Below are positions 1 to 15,908 of a stretch of 64,000 nucleotides of DNA, one piece after another. Origin of the DNA: Nematostella vectensis (Eukaryota > Cnidaria > Anthozoa > Actiniaria > Edwardsiidae); contig NC_064037.1 in the NCBI RefSeq assembly GCF_932526225.1, positions 17,026,471 to 17,090,470 of the forward strand, written 5' to 3'. Positions within the stretch are counted from its first letter, which is position 1; each line of letters begins with the position of its first letter. A program made the position numbers and the translations under genes. The notes below the pieces were generated by a model that saw only the letters and a program-made list of their open reading frames with translations, had not been told where the DNA came from and made no database searches.

Positions 1-3373
<3,373 letters not shown>

Positions 3374-4946
3374 GAATTTGCTTGCTTTTCTAGGGCTCGC
3401 TACTGAAACAGACACACTTTCACTCTAGTATTCCACGCGCCGTAATAGATTTTTGTCCGTAGTAAGAAACGCGCCATTGTTATTGTTATGAAGACAGAGT
3501 TAAGTGTTTAACGACCCCGTGCGCGCGCACCGAGTCTTGCTCAAAATGACGATGCGTAAATTCTAGAGTCACGCATAAATACGAATAACACAAAACGCGC
3601 GTAGGGTGGCAAACTCGGGCGCGCTCAGGTTTTTAGCGGCAAAATAACAACAACATAAGACAACGGATACGGGTATCGTCCACACGAAAACGATGACCGA
3701 AAACGGAACGATTTGAAAACGATCTCTAGAGTGGAACAATTTGAAAACGATACCATTTCGGTGCCGTGGGGACGGACGAAAACGGAACCTTTCGAAAACG
3801 ATGGCGTGACAACTCATGTCCATTCCACTTGGCGCGCGAGTACGCATGCGCTGTAGACCTTGTTATATCGTTTCTGCGTTTTCGTGGGGACGGGTCGCAT
3901 CAAAATAAAAACGCTGTGTGGACGCGGATTTTTTTGATAACGGAACAAAATGGTTGCGTTTTCAAACGAAAACGGATACGTGGGGACAGGGTCTAAACCA
4001 GCTTATTCGGCGCTTACGAATAAGCCAGAAAGACTTTTTGTCAGAAGGAGATTGTTTTGCCGCATCTTTCTCTGGCGTGACGGGCGCAGTCATTTCTGTT
4101 TTTTTTAGTTTTCCAAAATGTTTAGTGATCAGTAGTCTATTCTTGCTAATTTAGTTAAACGAAGAAGAAATTGAATAATTATTATGTTTATTGCAGTTTG
4201 TTAAAACTCATAATCATCTTCATCTCACTGCCATATTTATAACCCCAACCATCATAACTATTACCGCTACTACCACAATCATCACCATCATCGTCATCTC
4301 TGTTTCATCATCATAATCATTAACCATCGTCACCATTACTATCACCACTTCCATCATCGTTATCTCTGTGTCATCATCATAGTCATTAGCCATCATCACC
4401 ATTACTATCACCACTACCTTAATCATTCGTCAGCTTCTATTGTTTTAATAGCTTCTATTATTTTTTCAGTAGAAAACAAAACAAATATGTCTCATATTCC
4501 TCTTCACTCTGAATTGACGCACTCCCATACATAGTCAGTACATGACCTCTGAAATAATTAGGGGATCACGTCTCTGTCGCGCGTGAAGGGAGAGGGATAG
4601 CTGATGACACTGGGTCACGATTTGGTGATTTTGACTGTCGTCTTGACGATGTAGAAGCACGGTTTGGTGATCGTGATTGTCGTCTTGACGATGTAGAAGC
4701 ACGGTTTGGTGATCGTGATTGTTGTCTTGTCGATGTAGAAGCACGGTTTGGTGATCGTGATTGTTGTCTTGTCGATGTAGAAGCACGGTTTGGCGTTTGC
4801 GACTTTCTCCTTGGTGAAACATGATCTGGTAATTGAGAATGTCGCCTTGGTGATGCTTGGACACGTTGAGGTGATTGAGAACGCTGTCTTTGCGATACAG
4901 GGGCCCGATTTGGAGATTGTGAATATCGCCGACCACGCACAACTGG
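3374..4946. other. Intergenic stretch and former 3' coding tail, copy 1
   Basis: This lies between the transporter start and the premature stop of the upstream phosphatidyltransferase. It holds a degenerate interspersed repeat rich in GAAAACG and CGTTTTC motifs (about 3660-3980) and an (ATC)n-like microsatellite (about 4220-4430). It also holds the now untranslated end of the phosphatidyltransferase last exon (4566-4946). I see no separate gene. Confidence 0.6.
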
Positions 4947-5275
4947 TCAGGATTGTTGCCTAGGTGACAATGGAACACGTCTTGGTGAATTAGACTGTTG
5001 CCTTGAAGATAAAGGGGCACGCCTTGGTAAATTAGGCCGTTGCCTTGGTGATACAGGAACACGCCTTGGTGAATTAGACCGTTGCCTTGGTGATACAGGA
5101 ACACGCCTTGGTGAATTAGACCGTTGCCTTGGTGATACAGGAACACGCCTTGGTGAATTAGACCGTTGCCTTGGTGATACAGGAACACGCCTTGGTGAAT
5201 TAGACCGTTGCCTTGGTGATACAGGAACACGCCTTGGTGAATTAGACCGTTGCCTTGGTGATACAGGAACACGAC
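4620..5275 (-). repeat. Coding minisatellites (42-bp units) in the last exon, copy 1
   Basis: Two arrays of 14-codon units occur in the Ser/Pro/Arg tail. One (about 5010-5275) encodes six VPVSPRQR-type units, against four in copy 2. The other (about 4630-4795, beyond the premature stop) encodes four RASTS-type units, against two in copy 2. The unit length is a multiple of three, so changes in copy number keep the frame. Confidence 0.8.
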
Positions 5276-8253
5276 TTTGTGAATGGGACCTTCCTCTTTT
5301 AGTTGCATAAGTCTGTCCTGGTGATTGTGACCTTCGGCGAGTTTGAATTGGTTGGTATTGCTGAATAGGTAATTGCACCCCTTCTTTGTGACTGTGAGTT
5401 TCCACTCTTGAGGGAGAAAGTGGTGTATGATGTGGTTCTGTACTAAGACATGGTGAGCAGGATCTGTGTTCAGGTTGTGATTGTTGCTCTTGTTGTATAG
5501 GCTTTTGTAGGTCACCAAGGCAGCAGATATGGTCATACACAAACCAAAGCTACAAAAGTAAACATGAATTCAATAAACAATATTCATTCATTCATTCATT
5601 TTTTTATTTTGCACTATTTTGAATAAGATAAAGAATATTTGGATACAGGTAGAAAAAAGGGGAAGTTAACTATTTACGGTACTTAAGAAGAAAAAAAAAT
5701 TTAAGGTGCGCAGTGACCATAGAAGCATAAGCTTTCGAGATGGTCACTGCCACAGTCAGATTTCGAGGGTCTTACAGGATATTATTATAATATTATTATA
5801 ATATTATTATTATTATTATTTTTTTTTTTTTTTTTACAATATATAATATATACATAAACAAAATATAATATTTTAGAGTGAGGAAAAGTAAATCTGGCCA
5901 GGGTGGATCAATATTAATTCTGATTATTTAATAAATGCAATTTCAGTTGTTCTATGAAGGAATTGTAAGGTAAGGACTTAATGCAATTTGGTATTATAAC
6001 TTATGTGTTATACAATATATAACTTATAACAATACTAAAAACAACACTAAGTAAAAAATGCCTAAGGATTAAATGATTCACCTCCACACACATGCACAGG
6101 AATCGTCCACCCATCAGGATGAGAGAAATACAGGTCTGTAAGCAGACCCTGACTTTTGGAACAGTCAGCTGAACCTTGACATACAACCAGAATGGAAGGA
6201 CATGTAGACCAGTAATGGCATATGTTCCAATTGCAGTCTTAAAACCTAAAATCAGATGAAAGCTTAGTTGAATGTAAGCTAATGTATGTACAACAAAAAC
6301 TCAATATGCAAGGAGGGTGTGATGTCTGTTTTCGGGGCCTCACCAAGAGGCCAATTTCTGTTGCTCTTCACATTATTGCATGTTTCACAGTTTGTTGTGT
6401 AATTATATTAGTTAGAAGTAAATATCTAAATGAAATAAAATAAATGTACGCCACCTCTGCAACTGAAAAGAAAAGTAGAGAAAAAAGTGTAGAAAAATAC
6501 TTCCAGTATTTTGAGATAGGAAACCTAAGATCATTTTTTTATCATTTTCCTCTTTAAGTTTGGCTGATCACACAAGACGTACCATTTGCCATGACAGCCT
6601 GTACCCACAATGGTTGAGGGGTTCTGCTTGTGTTTTTCCAGGAAGGACCCAAAGAGTGTGTGCACACAAAGACTAACCATTCCTGACAGCTAACGAACCA
6701 ACCAGACTGGAACACAACAAGAAGTCAATAAGATACATATGCAGTTTGAATCGACCAGTGAGCATCAAAATACATGACACATGCATGATTACGTACACAA
6801 TAAAGTGTAAGGCAAGATGACATGCCATATCAAGGTGGTGGGCTACAAGCAATTTTCACAGTTTTTTCAATCTCTATTAATCTATCCTTTTTATCTGATG
6901 GCACAAAATTAACTACTCTTTGAGGGTGGCACTAGCATGGGGTCCAGAGCCCTGTCAAAAAGCAACTTCTTATTCTAATTTCTTATAAACTTCAGTAAAC
7001 AAGTACTTGCTCAAAGACCTATTTTAGCCCTGTCATCAGGTAAGTTTAGAAGATAAGCAGTATGCAGAGAAATTTGTTAGTTTTTTTAACACCCTCAAAC
7101 TAAAATTGTCTTACCTTACTAACATAGCACCATAACATCGTTCTACCTACATTGTCTATCACAACATCAAGCTGCAAATAACAGCACACATGTTATGACA
7201 AACGAACAACTGAGACTGAAAGCATGAATAAACACAAACATGGCCTACAAGGGTTCTCCCTTAGCACCAGCAAAAGATGAATTTTGCCAGCTTGAAAAAT
7301 GGCAAACAGGAGCTTTAACATTGCTTTTGAACACTCAGTGAATTTTATTATTTTTTATCTGGACAAATATTCTATTCGAGAGTCGATTTGTAGTAAAAGA
7401 TAGCCTAGGAATAAATTTTATAGGGCTTTCTGTGTCAATCTGTGTACACACTATTAAAATGCAGCATCTCTGTTATTGCAAGCAAATAGTCACTCTATAT
7501 CTTTTACTATTTAGTATAGTAATTATTCAATATATATCACCCATGCTCCAAATGCCGAGGTCTGGTTGAAGCTCCTAGCGACATAACCATCAACACCTGA
7601 AAGTCATCCAGAATATGCCGTCAGGCTCTCTATTAAATATAAAATTGCAATGTTCATTTAAACTCAGTTCCTGTAAAGTGTGAAGTACAGTAAGAAACCA
7701 TCAAATAGATTTGAGTCCTTTCAAAAGGTAAACAAACCTTACTCCTGAGTCATGCATTAAGCACAGCGAAAAGATCCAGCTTTTTACTGCTAATAAACAT
7801 TTTGTTATTTTCCAAACTGATCTGCTCTACTTTGTTTGGTGTATCTATAAACTTACCGTCTAAAATAGCAGAGATTCCGTAGTACAGCAGAAACGTCAGT
7901 GGACAGCAATCAATATTGACCCAAGCCAATACAAGAAAGGCCAATCTAAAATAACCTAAAACAAAGAGAGGGTTAAATATGACAAAGGCATTCAAAAGCG
8001 ACGATATATTTCTTAATTTTGATAACTCTATCTTAGTAGTAGGACAGTTAAGCTTACATAACTTAATGTCATTTGAAATTTGACGCGACCAAATCCCATG
8101 CTAAGAGCAGCAAAGCCAAAGTTTGCACTTTTCAAATAAAAGCATAACTAACTGACATGGAAAAGACCGAACTTCTTCTTTATAAAATAAAGCTATTCTT
8201 GCGATCTTACCTAAAACATTGGGGTAAAAAAGGAAAACATTTCCTTGAGACAT
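4947..8253 (-). CDS. CDP-alcohol phosphatidyltransferase-like membrane protein, copy 1 (premature stop)
   Basis: Exons: 8211-8253, 7857-7955, 7541-7596, 7115-7171, 6583-6706, 6082-6245, 4947-5549. All junctions are GT-AG and the model closes at 381 aa. The family signature DG(x2)AR(x8)G(x3)D(x3)D is complete and is split over exons 2 to 4 (DGYVAR, then G...D...D). This is the active-site motif of enzymes that move a phosphatidyl group from a CDP-lipid to an alcohol in ER-type membranes. The N-terminus resembles phosphatidylinositol synthase, but the second half differs, so the substrate is not assigned. The last exon encodes a tail rich in Ser, Pro and Arg. A CGA to TGA change (stop at 4947-4949) removes about 126 codons of tail still present in copy 2. 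The promoter region was not duplicated, so expression is uncertain. Confidence 0.75.
5584..6018. mobile_element. Unclassified 435-bp insertion, only in duplication copy 1
   Basis: Comparison with copy 2 shows a clean insertion in the last intron. It is flanked by direct repeats of ACAATAT (5577-5583 and 6012-6018), consistent with a 7-bp target duplication. It contains an ATTC microsatellite, a (TTA)n/poly-T stretch near 5780-5835 and a small hairpin (GCAGTGACCAT and its complement, about 5709-5755). I found no inverted terminal repeats and no coding region. Confidence 0.6.
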
Positions 8254-8286
8254 GTTGCTGCCTTCATCTTTGACTTTGTCAAAATA

Positions 8287-9389
8287 AAGCTGTTTGTTGT
8301 CGAAGTTGATAATTTTTAAAGGGTTTATATTGTTTACTTTGCTTTCTTACAAGCACGAAATAAACTTTTCGTTTGTTGTAATCCGTAGGGAATATGTTTG
8401 ACGTAATACTTTAATTTATTCTTGAAGCAGCATAAAATTTTCCTCATTGTCACAAGTATTCAATAACCATGAAATAATTGCTTGCCACACAAAGACAACA
8501 TCAACATCGCCTCGCCAAAAAAACAAAAAAAACCGCTTGAGCAATAGATACTGTAAATAGTCTACAAGCAGAAGTCATACTGGTTGAAAACCTTTCGCTT
8601 GTTCGATGATTGAGGTGCCTCACGGGTCCTATATTTATTTTGGGTTTCTTCAGTCAGCGGGGAGCGTTTGCTTTTTTCGCGCGCTTTTTACGATCGAGAC
8701 TCGGCATCTTTGTGGGACTATGATTACGCGATTCGGCATCAAATTCAAACTAGTTTATATACATTATATTTGTATAAGAATATGCCCCAATTCCACAACA
8801 CATTCTTATTAATTCAGACAAAAATAGAATGGTTTTCAAAAAACCCGTCAAATACCTTTTAGTTTATTTAGTACTAGTACACTGTAATGTCTTTGCACGG
8901 GATTTTGAAAACCACTCTATATGATATAATTTTATAGTATATCATAGTAATACCGGGTGACATTTCATTTCTTTTCAGTATATGTGCATTAATCGGAAAA
9001 TTTCGTGAAATCTCCTCTTCTCTTTGGAATAATGTGCTTTTAATAATTATTTTAACGGATGATATACTGTTTTTGAAAAGATATACTTGCCGGCTCTCAT
9101 CATTTGGAGTTATTCGGAAATGATTTTTTTTCAAAAGATTGGGAGCCCTGTGGTGCACAAAGAAAGGGATGCACTGGATCGGCTCACATCCTCGTCGGGT
9201 CGCCCCAGTGCATCTCGGCCTTTTCACGTTTGAAAAGACAACATTTCCGAATATTCCCAAATGAGATCTGGCTTGCATGCGAGACTATTATGGTCTTGCT
9301 GTCTCCGTTTATCTTGCTTTTCTTGGTGCTTCGCGTTTAATTTTCATACTTTTTGATGGAGTTCTTATAATGTGGCTTTATGCCATGAT
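8287..9389. other. Intergenic region with two imperfect inverted repeats
   Basis: There is no supported gene between the phosphatidyltransferase copy and the globin stop codon. One inverted repeat pairs 8826-8849 with 8893-8918. A larger one pairs about 9096-9150 with 9210-9263 and also contains GATGCACTGG and its complement. Both look like decayed MITE or foldback remnants. No convincing target duplication was found. Confidence 0.5.
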
Positions 9390-11786
9390 TCACTTCAACC
9401 CCTGTTCCATCGCTCCCTGTATAATAGTATACGCGTCGGTCCATGCTTGTTTTGTGTCCGCCGTGAATTTGTCGCCAAGACTGGTCTCGAGTGTCCACAG
9501 AAGCGCTGAACCGACATGCTAGAACGAACACGGTACGTGAATATAAATGAATACGGAATAGTTGGCTGGTATTGACAAATCGGTGATGGTGTACTAATAG
9601 TGATGGTGATGTGATGATTATAATTGCATGTACATGATGTTGGTGATGACGGTCAGGGCGTAGCAGGGGGTGGGGCAATGGGGGCTTGACCCCCCCCCCC
9701 AATATTTTAAAAAATTATAAGGAAATGACCAGAAGGGGCGTGGCTGTGCCCCCCCCCAATATTTTCAAAAATTATAAGGAAATGACCAGAAGGGGCGTGG
9801 CTGTGACCCCCCAATATTTTAAAAAATTATAAGGAAATGACCAGAAGGGGCGTGGCTGTTCCCCCCCCCCCCCAAATATTTTAAAAAATTATAAGGAAAT
9901 GACCAGAAGGGGCGTGGCTGTGCCCCCCCCCCCAATATTTTCAAAAATTATAAGGAAATGACCAGGAGGGGCGTGGCTGTGCCCCCCCAATATTTTAAAA
10001 AAATTATAAGGAAATGACCAGAAGGGGCGTGGCTGTGCCCCCCCAATATTTTCAAAAATTATAAGGAAATGACCAGTAAGGGCATGGCTGTGCCCCCCCC
10101 CTAATATTTTCAAAAATTATAAGGAAATGACCAGAAGGGGCGTGGCTGTGCCCCCCCCCAATATTTTCTTAATGTTTCTGTATTGTGCCCCTCCCCCCAA
10201 TCTTACGTGGCCTGCTAAGGCTCTGAAGATGATGGTAAAATGGCGATGGTTATGGCGATAATAACGGTGATGTGATGATAGCCTACTTGTAGGCTTTGAC
10301 AGTTTTTCCGGCACGAAAAAAATGCATTTTTTCTCCCCCTCCCTCTGCGGAGAGCGTTATCCAAGATGGCCGCCGTGGTATTCGAACTTCGTGTTTTCAG
10401 GGTTTTCGTGCCGGAAAAACTATCAAAGTCTACAAGTAGGCTAATGTGATGATGTCTATGGTGATAGCGATGGTGATAGTGATAACGATGAAAATAATGG
10501 TGATGATGACTATGGTATGCGAACTTCGTGTTTTCAGGGTTTTCGTGCCGGAAAAACTATCAAAGTCTACAAGTAGGCTAATGTTATGATGTCTATGGTG
10601 ATAGCGATGGTGATAGTGATAACGATGAAAATAATGGTGATGATGACTATGGTATGGTTTTGGCGAAGACAAACGTGATGTGGAAGTGGTGATGGCGATG
10701 TTGACGGCGATTATGAAGGTGTTATAATGGTAATAATGTTAAACATGGAAATTTTGAATGTGATGGTGATAGTGATAATGTTGGCGATTGCAATCAAGAA
10801 CTTCATGTCATGGTGATGGCGATGCTATAATGGTGGTAATAACCATGGTAACAATGATTGCTTGAGTTACCTCAAACTCTTGATTGGTCAGTCCAAACCG
10901 CTTATGAAATTGTCCAAGCTCAACCAATTTAAGCGCCAAGCTTTCTTGATCGTCCAGTACCCTCACGGCCACCTCCACAGTATCCATGACTCCCAGCGCA
11001 TGCGTCTTGAGTCCTGGACTCGCCGGGTCGTACCCAAACGGAAACAGGTCACGGATGTATGGTGCGATCTTAAATAATCTAAGTAATGTAAAGATGAAAA
11101 ATAGAATGACAGATAGAGAAGTTAGTGCCATTACATCCACTATTTGTTTTAAGAGTAGTAGTTTCATAAGTTAATTAAAACTTCATTTTATGAAAGGTGT
11201 ATTAAAACTAAATTGAGGACCGCGTTTAATTAAATATGTTTTGACATCTAGTTTGTGGCATCTAGTTTGCGTCTAAAAACAATACTGCTTCCCTAAACAA
11301 TAAAAACCTATTTTGTAACCTACCATCATTCGAAGACGGCCAACCATATGTTAATTATTACAATATAATGCATTTTGATTGACAGCTACCATACAGGCGC
11401 GTACACAGAGGGGTGCGCAGGGTGCGCGCGCATCTTTCTTGGCGGCCATAAAGTAGGTCATTTCTTATTTAGGAATCTTCAAATACTATGCTTTTTCTAT
11501 ATGATACCTATGAATGCGCCCCCCCCCCCCCCCCCAACCTTGGTACGCGCCTGCCATAGGTTGCATTCGATGTTAACTGAACGTGTCTAGCACATGTTGC
11601 CTTTCCATTATATGAAAACACCGTTAATTACCTTGTGAAAAGTTTTATCCCTGCTTCTTGCTTCTGATTCTCTACGAGTGTCCATGAGTCCTGAATAAGT
11701 TGAATTTGTCGTTCGGTGAGAGGAGCCTCCTTAACGTGTGGCTTTACCTTCTTTGAGGTCGTGGAGAATGCACCCAACAGAGACAT
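9390..11786 (-). CDS. Globin, neuroglobin-like
   Basis: Exons: 11632-11786 (ATG at 11786), 10871-11078, 9390-9518 (TGA). This gives 163 aa with all phases closing. The A helix reads LTERQIQLIQDSW. The distal E7 His is at 78 (LKTHALGV) and the proximal F8 His at 110 (LGQFHKRFG), 32 residues apart as in neuroglobin. The C-terminal exon carries the G and H helices (ALLWTLE, then KQAWTDAY). The introns fall at B12.2 and G7.0, the ancestral globin positions. The protein should bind haem, and a role as oxygen or redox sensor is inference. Exon 1 may instead begin at an acceptor at 11820 and be preceded by an exon at 13957-13994. Intron 2 is filled with tandem repeats and a MITE. Confidence 0.9.
9690..10165. 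repeat. Minisatellite, about 57-bp unit, about 8 copies
   Basis: Each unit has a C-run, an AATATTTT stretch, AATTATAAGGAAATGACC and GGGGCGTGGCTG. It sits in globin intron 2. The C-run varies from 6 to 14 bases between units. Open frames across it are repeat artefacts. Confidence 0.85.
10281..10441. mobile_element. MITE with 38-bp inverted ends and TA target site (Tc1/mariner-like)
   Basis: The left end (from GCCTACTTGTAGGC at 10281) and the right end (ACAAGTAGGC ending at 10441) are inverted copies over about 38 bp with two or three mismatches. Both are flanked by TA. The core contains CAAGATGGCCGCC. It lies in globin intron 2. Confidence 0.75.
10384..10658. repeat. Tandem duplication, 137-bp unit
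   Basis: A unit that begins inside the MITE core (GAACTTCG at 10384) runs through its right inverted end into flanking TGATGG-rich DNA. It is repeated once from 10521. The duplication therefore created a second, orphan MITE right end. Confidence 0.8.
11394..11549. mobile_element. Candidate MITE in globin intron 1
   Basis: Inverted ends CAGGCGCGTAC and GTACGCGCCTG enclose about 156 bp that ends in a long C-run. CCATA occurs on both sides, which could be a 5-bp target duplication. The family is not assigned. Confidence 0.5.
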
Positions 11787-11820
11787 TAGAAGTCCTTTCC
11801 AAATGTCCCCGAACAACAGG

Positions 11821-13956
11821 CTGTAACAAGATAAGGAGGACCTGGGGCATTAGTAGTTATACTTATCGTCAATCTTGCCTTGAGGGTAGAGGGAGAGAAG
11901 AGAAGAGCTACGTAATAGTGCTATAAGCCAAGTCCCTTCGCTGCTGACCCGCGGGACAATGTAACAGTGCTTTTTAAAGTGGACCGTTGTTTTACCGTTG
12001 TGTTTACGCAGGTCAAAAATGTGACTTGGACAAAATGCACACGAGTGGCTATGCGTCCGTGTAGGGCTATTACAATCGTAACTTAACGAACATCCAATAC
12101 CCGATCGTTTTAGTATATTTTGTGAATGAGTAGATGGGCGGGTGGCGCTGACGCTGATGAAACTTGGGAATAGTAAACAAACAAAAGGTTTTCAAGGACT
12201 TTATTTTTTTAGACCCTTTTGGCCTTATTGCGGCGCGCGACGTCAAACCAATGATAAGGTCATGATGAAAACTGAAAACTTGCACTCAGACGAAACGACT
12301 TATGCCTATGTTGCATCCCAAAGAAAGAAATAAAATTAACTTGGGACCGGGCGACTTTATTCATGGTACGTCGTAATTATAAAGTTAAAACATGAATATT
12401 TGAAAAAATGCTTTTGATAATTCTTTATGGGGAGCTTTTTTTTAAATAAGAAATTGTCTGTGATGCCTTATTAGTTATTCATTACGCTGCCGAGCGGTGA
12501 GGCAAGACACTCAGTGATTCTTGAACTTGCAATGATCATGGATATTGTGTTCTTCGTGACGTCACGGGGGTCAGGACGTTCCCCACTGATCCGAATAGAC
12601 CGTTTTCACGATGTTGCGCGCGCATCCAAAATACTACAGACTGGTCACAGTTGATCTAAAATGGTGTACGAAGTGGAGTTTACAGAAGAAGCTATAGAAA
12701 ATGCTATCAGAGTGCTATTTTCACGGAGTTTTGGCGCTAGGGTCAAATTCCCCTGAAAATGGTCTATTCTCGTGAAAATGGTCTATTCTCTTGACTTGCT
12801 TGAGAGGCGAGGACTATCCTGCTTTGTTATTGGTTAAGCTGGTACTCGTACCATGGCACCTGAGGGGGGGGGATACAGGAGAGCAATGGGAGTGGGCATA
12901 AAACGAGGGGGGATGGGGGAACAGCAATGTGTCAGATAATACATGCGCAAAATGGTATACTTCGTGGCTGATATTCTAAATGTGAAGCATCAAAGAGCTC
13001 TTTGGCATGTAAAGCAGCCTTAGGGACTTGCTCGGCTCTCAGTCTACTAAACACTCTCAAGAGCCACTGGAGATATTCTACACATCGGAAGTAAACTTTT
13101 TTTACTCTCACCTTCCCACTCTTTTTCACCTTTCTTTAAAACACTGAATATTCCAGGGAATTCTGGATTCGCTGCCTGAATTACACTCTTCCTTTTTATA
13201 AAAAAAGCTTGAGATTTCATCATCTCTAGGCTCAGATAGCAGCAAAATATTGTTTGTTAGTGTGATGCGTTCAAAATGCAGAACCAAATTGTGTGATTAT
13301 ATTCCAATGCTTCATTGGGCATTAAATTTTTAAATACACTGAAATTTGCGAAACATGTTTAACACAGCCCGGCCTCAACTGAAAATTAAACGTTCTTATA
13401 TTAAAAAAGTGTCTATGTTACAATCTCGCTAGTTTGAATGGAGGAGAATGGGGGAATTTGCGAGATTAGGAGGCAGGGGGGGGGGCATGGTGCACTGTTT
13501 TTGTTGTTATTGTTGTTGTTGCTCTTGATGCCCACTTTGAGTAATTTTTTTTTTATTCAGAATGAGAATGAAAGTGTTTCACATTGACTCATGCACCGTG
13601 TCTGTAGTTATCATAGGGGAAGGGGAAGGGAGCAAACGGGGGATTGGGGGGAGGGGTAAGTTACTTACAGTACGAGCAGCATATGACTTGTTGTAAATGA
13701 ATAATTAGCGCATAATAATATTTTGACCTTTTTCTTTTAACAAATTTCGCTTTTGTTCAACGCCAGCAGCGATAAACGGGAAAAGTGATTTTACTATCAT
13801 CATTTACGATTACAAGTTATACTAATTTGTAATAATTATTTGCCAAGGATCTCAAGCTTAACACTCACATTAAAAAAACAAGACATAATAAACTGCTCCC
13901 ATCCCAACACAGAATAGGATACTAGTAAGACTGCACTACAAGAGAAGCCTACGCAC
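11821..13956. other. No supported gene; low-complexity G-rich stretches
   Basis: The region is either upstream of the globin or its first intron (see 13957-13994). It contains G-rich tracts near 12862-12920, 13475-13490 and 13615-13660, and a duplicated AATGGTCTATTCTC motif near 12760-12790. No exon could be assigned with confidence. Confidence 0.4.
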
Positions 13957-13994
13957 CTTAGGAGTGAAGAAATGAAATCCAGAACTCTCGCCAT
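13957..13994 (-). other. Candidate alternative first exon of the globin
   Basis: On the minus strand an ATG at 13994 opens 12 codons (MARVLDFISSLL) that end in CTAAG followed by GTGCGT, a good donor in phase 2. An acceptor (TTGTTACAG) ends just above 11820 and is followed by DNA open in the matching phase down to the globin exon. The joined model is 187 aa with a hydrophobic, amphipathic-looking N-terminal extension. Only phase and splice consensus support this; a phase match has a one in three chance of being accidental. Confidence 0.35.
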
Positions 13995-15908
13995 TCTTGC
14001 TTTCCGAAAAATAATAACAGAACTTCGAGTGTCTGTGAGGGGACTATCGGTGTCTTGGAACGCGTTGACGCAAGACGCAGCGGGAAACGGCGACTCGTCT
14101 CTTCCGAAGTTAAGTATTTTTGCTAAAATCAACGGCACGTTGGATCGACTTACGTTACAGTTAAGCCGATGATGACCATCTGGGCAAGGGATTTTTCATC
14201 TTTGCACTAATCACATGAGATTTGATAGCGGGAAAATGGCCCATGCGTACCAACATTGCAAATGCAATAACCACTGTTAAAGTTCAATTAGTGCTCATTA
14301 ATGAATTCTATACTGCTCTCGGGTTATTTGCATGCCACGGATTTCTTGCATTGTGGGGGGATTAAAGTAGCTCGTCTGATGGCCGGCGGGTTGGATAAAC
14401 AGCTTGTCCCGTAACCCTTCGCTTTATTACGTGCTACCTGTGGCGCTACGCGGGTCAGAGATTGCGTATGTTGGTGCAGTTACGACCAAGCATCTTTAAA
14501 TCGGGTACTAGCACGTATCAAACATACACGGATACAGCGTCAAGTCTCGCTATTACCTCAGGATCGTAATTTACTGTTCGTAATAGCGAGAATTTGTAGT
14601 GTCAGGGGACACTTTGCTTTCACTTTTGTACTTCGGTGAAAATCCGTCAGTTCGAGCATCTCCGACAATCGGCGTACCAGCCCACTCCCTCCCCACCTAT
14701 TTGAACCTAGGTACCCTTTCAGCTATTTCGCTTCTTAGAATAAGAAGTGTGAATAAAATCGCCTCCTCAGCAAGGCTGTAGTAACCGTAAATAACTCACT
14801 ATTCCTGAGGCTAAATAATCATGACCTAAAATATGACAGAAAATTGAGATCTCTGTACGAACCTCAGCCTACTGTATCATTTTTCCCGATCATGTCGGAG
14901 GATAGCCCATGAATGCTGGCGTTGTTCGAACACCGTGTTTGGTGGATGGGGGAGGAGGGAGGGGTACTTTGAAGCAGTTTGGAAACATTTTGTGTGGCCA
15001 ACCGAACGTAGCGGCGCCTGCAATGCTGACTCATGTTGCTGCTCTGCGCGGATCTTATTGCGTTGGCCATTGCGATAGTGTCGGAGCTCTTTGTAACTGT
15101 ACAATAGCATGTAAATGAGCTGAGTGTTCAAAGGAAAACAGTATGCAGATATAAATTAAACCCGATATTTGAGGGTCAAAACAGCTATTTTCAAAGAAAA
15201 TACCCTACAAAAGCGAGATCGCGGTGGCCTGGTAATGAGAGAAATGCGAATAAGCGTGTCACGCAATGAAAATGAGCGTCCTTCCGTGACTAGAAGATGG
15301 CTTACGCCACGTCCATTGTATACTTCACAGTTCGGACTTTTTTAACGTTTACGATGCTAAACCAAGAGAACAGACAGGTAAGTTCTGAGCTATTTGCATG
15401 GTCACTGCTTTTAGTGGCACTCGGCCAAGCGCAACCGGTTTCCTTTGAAAATTCATAAACAAAACTTTATCACACAAGGAGGCCTTGGACTCCAGCGGGC
15501 TCCAAAGTCTTGCTGACCGCAGGCGCGAGCTTTGTATCAGTCTCATGACCTCCGCTAAGGAGCTAGAACCCCTTCGATCTGTAATTACTGGAGGCGTAAT
15601 TAATAACGAGCATGGATACTCACTAAGATCCGGCAGTATGAATACCTACAAACATATTTCTGTAACTAAACGCTTTGATGACTTTGTTACTTATCGATTT
15701 CTGTAATATTATAACGCTATATGTGCTGGCCCTTTGCCTTAATTCAGTCTGTAATACTGCCATGGCAATTGAATAAAACCTCCCATCTATCTATCTATCA
15801 TTAGGAACCAAACACCGCAAGAATCATAATACTATATAGTATTCTCTAGTTGGGGACACCAAACATACACAAACGACACCGAGCTTTCAAAACATTCACT
15901 TGTTTTTG
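13995..15908. other. Intergenic region, no gene seen
   Basis: Short open frames here lack recognisable domains. There is a 12-bp-stem hairpin (TCTCGCTATTAC and its complement) near 14544-14591 and a (ATCT)n microsatellite near 15783-15798. Confidence 0.4.

Noticed and set aside
4566-5540. A separate SR-type splicing factor gene
   Set aside because: The Ser/Pro/Arg region has no RNA-recognition motif and is joined in phase by a good acceptor to the phosphatidyltransferase exons.
4535-5542. 335-codon frame rich in His and Gln in the duplicated last exon (and its 266-codon counterpart at 32510)
   Set aside because: It is an alternative frame of the 42-bp coding repeats. The splice phase from exon 6 selects the Ser/Pro/Arg frame.
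9889-10314. Two minus-strand frames with a repeated Gly/Thr/Leu pattern
   Set aside because: They follow the 57-bp minisatellite in globin intron 2 and have no unique sequence.
12932-13129. Possible exon of an unknown minus-strand gene (65 codons)
   Set aside because: The composition is plausible but there is no recognisable domain, and no matching splice partner could be found in phase.
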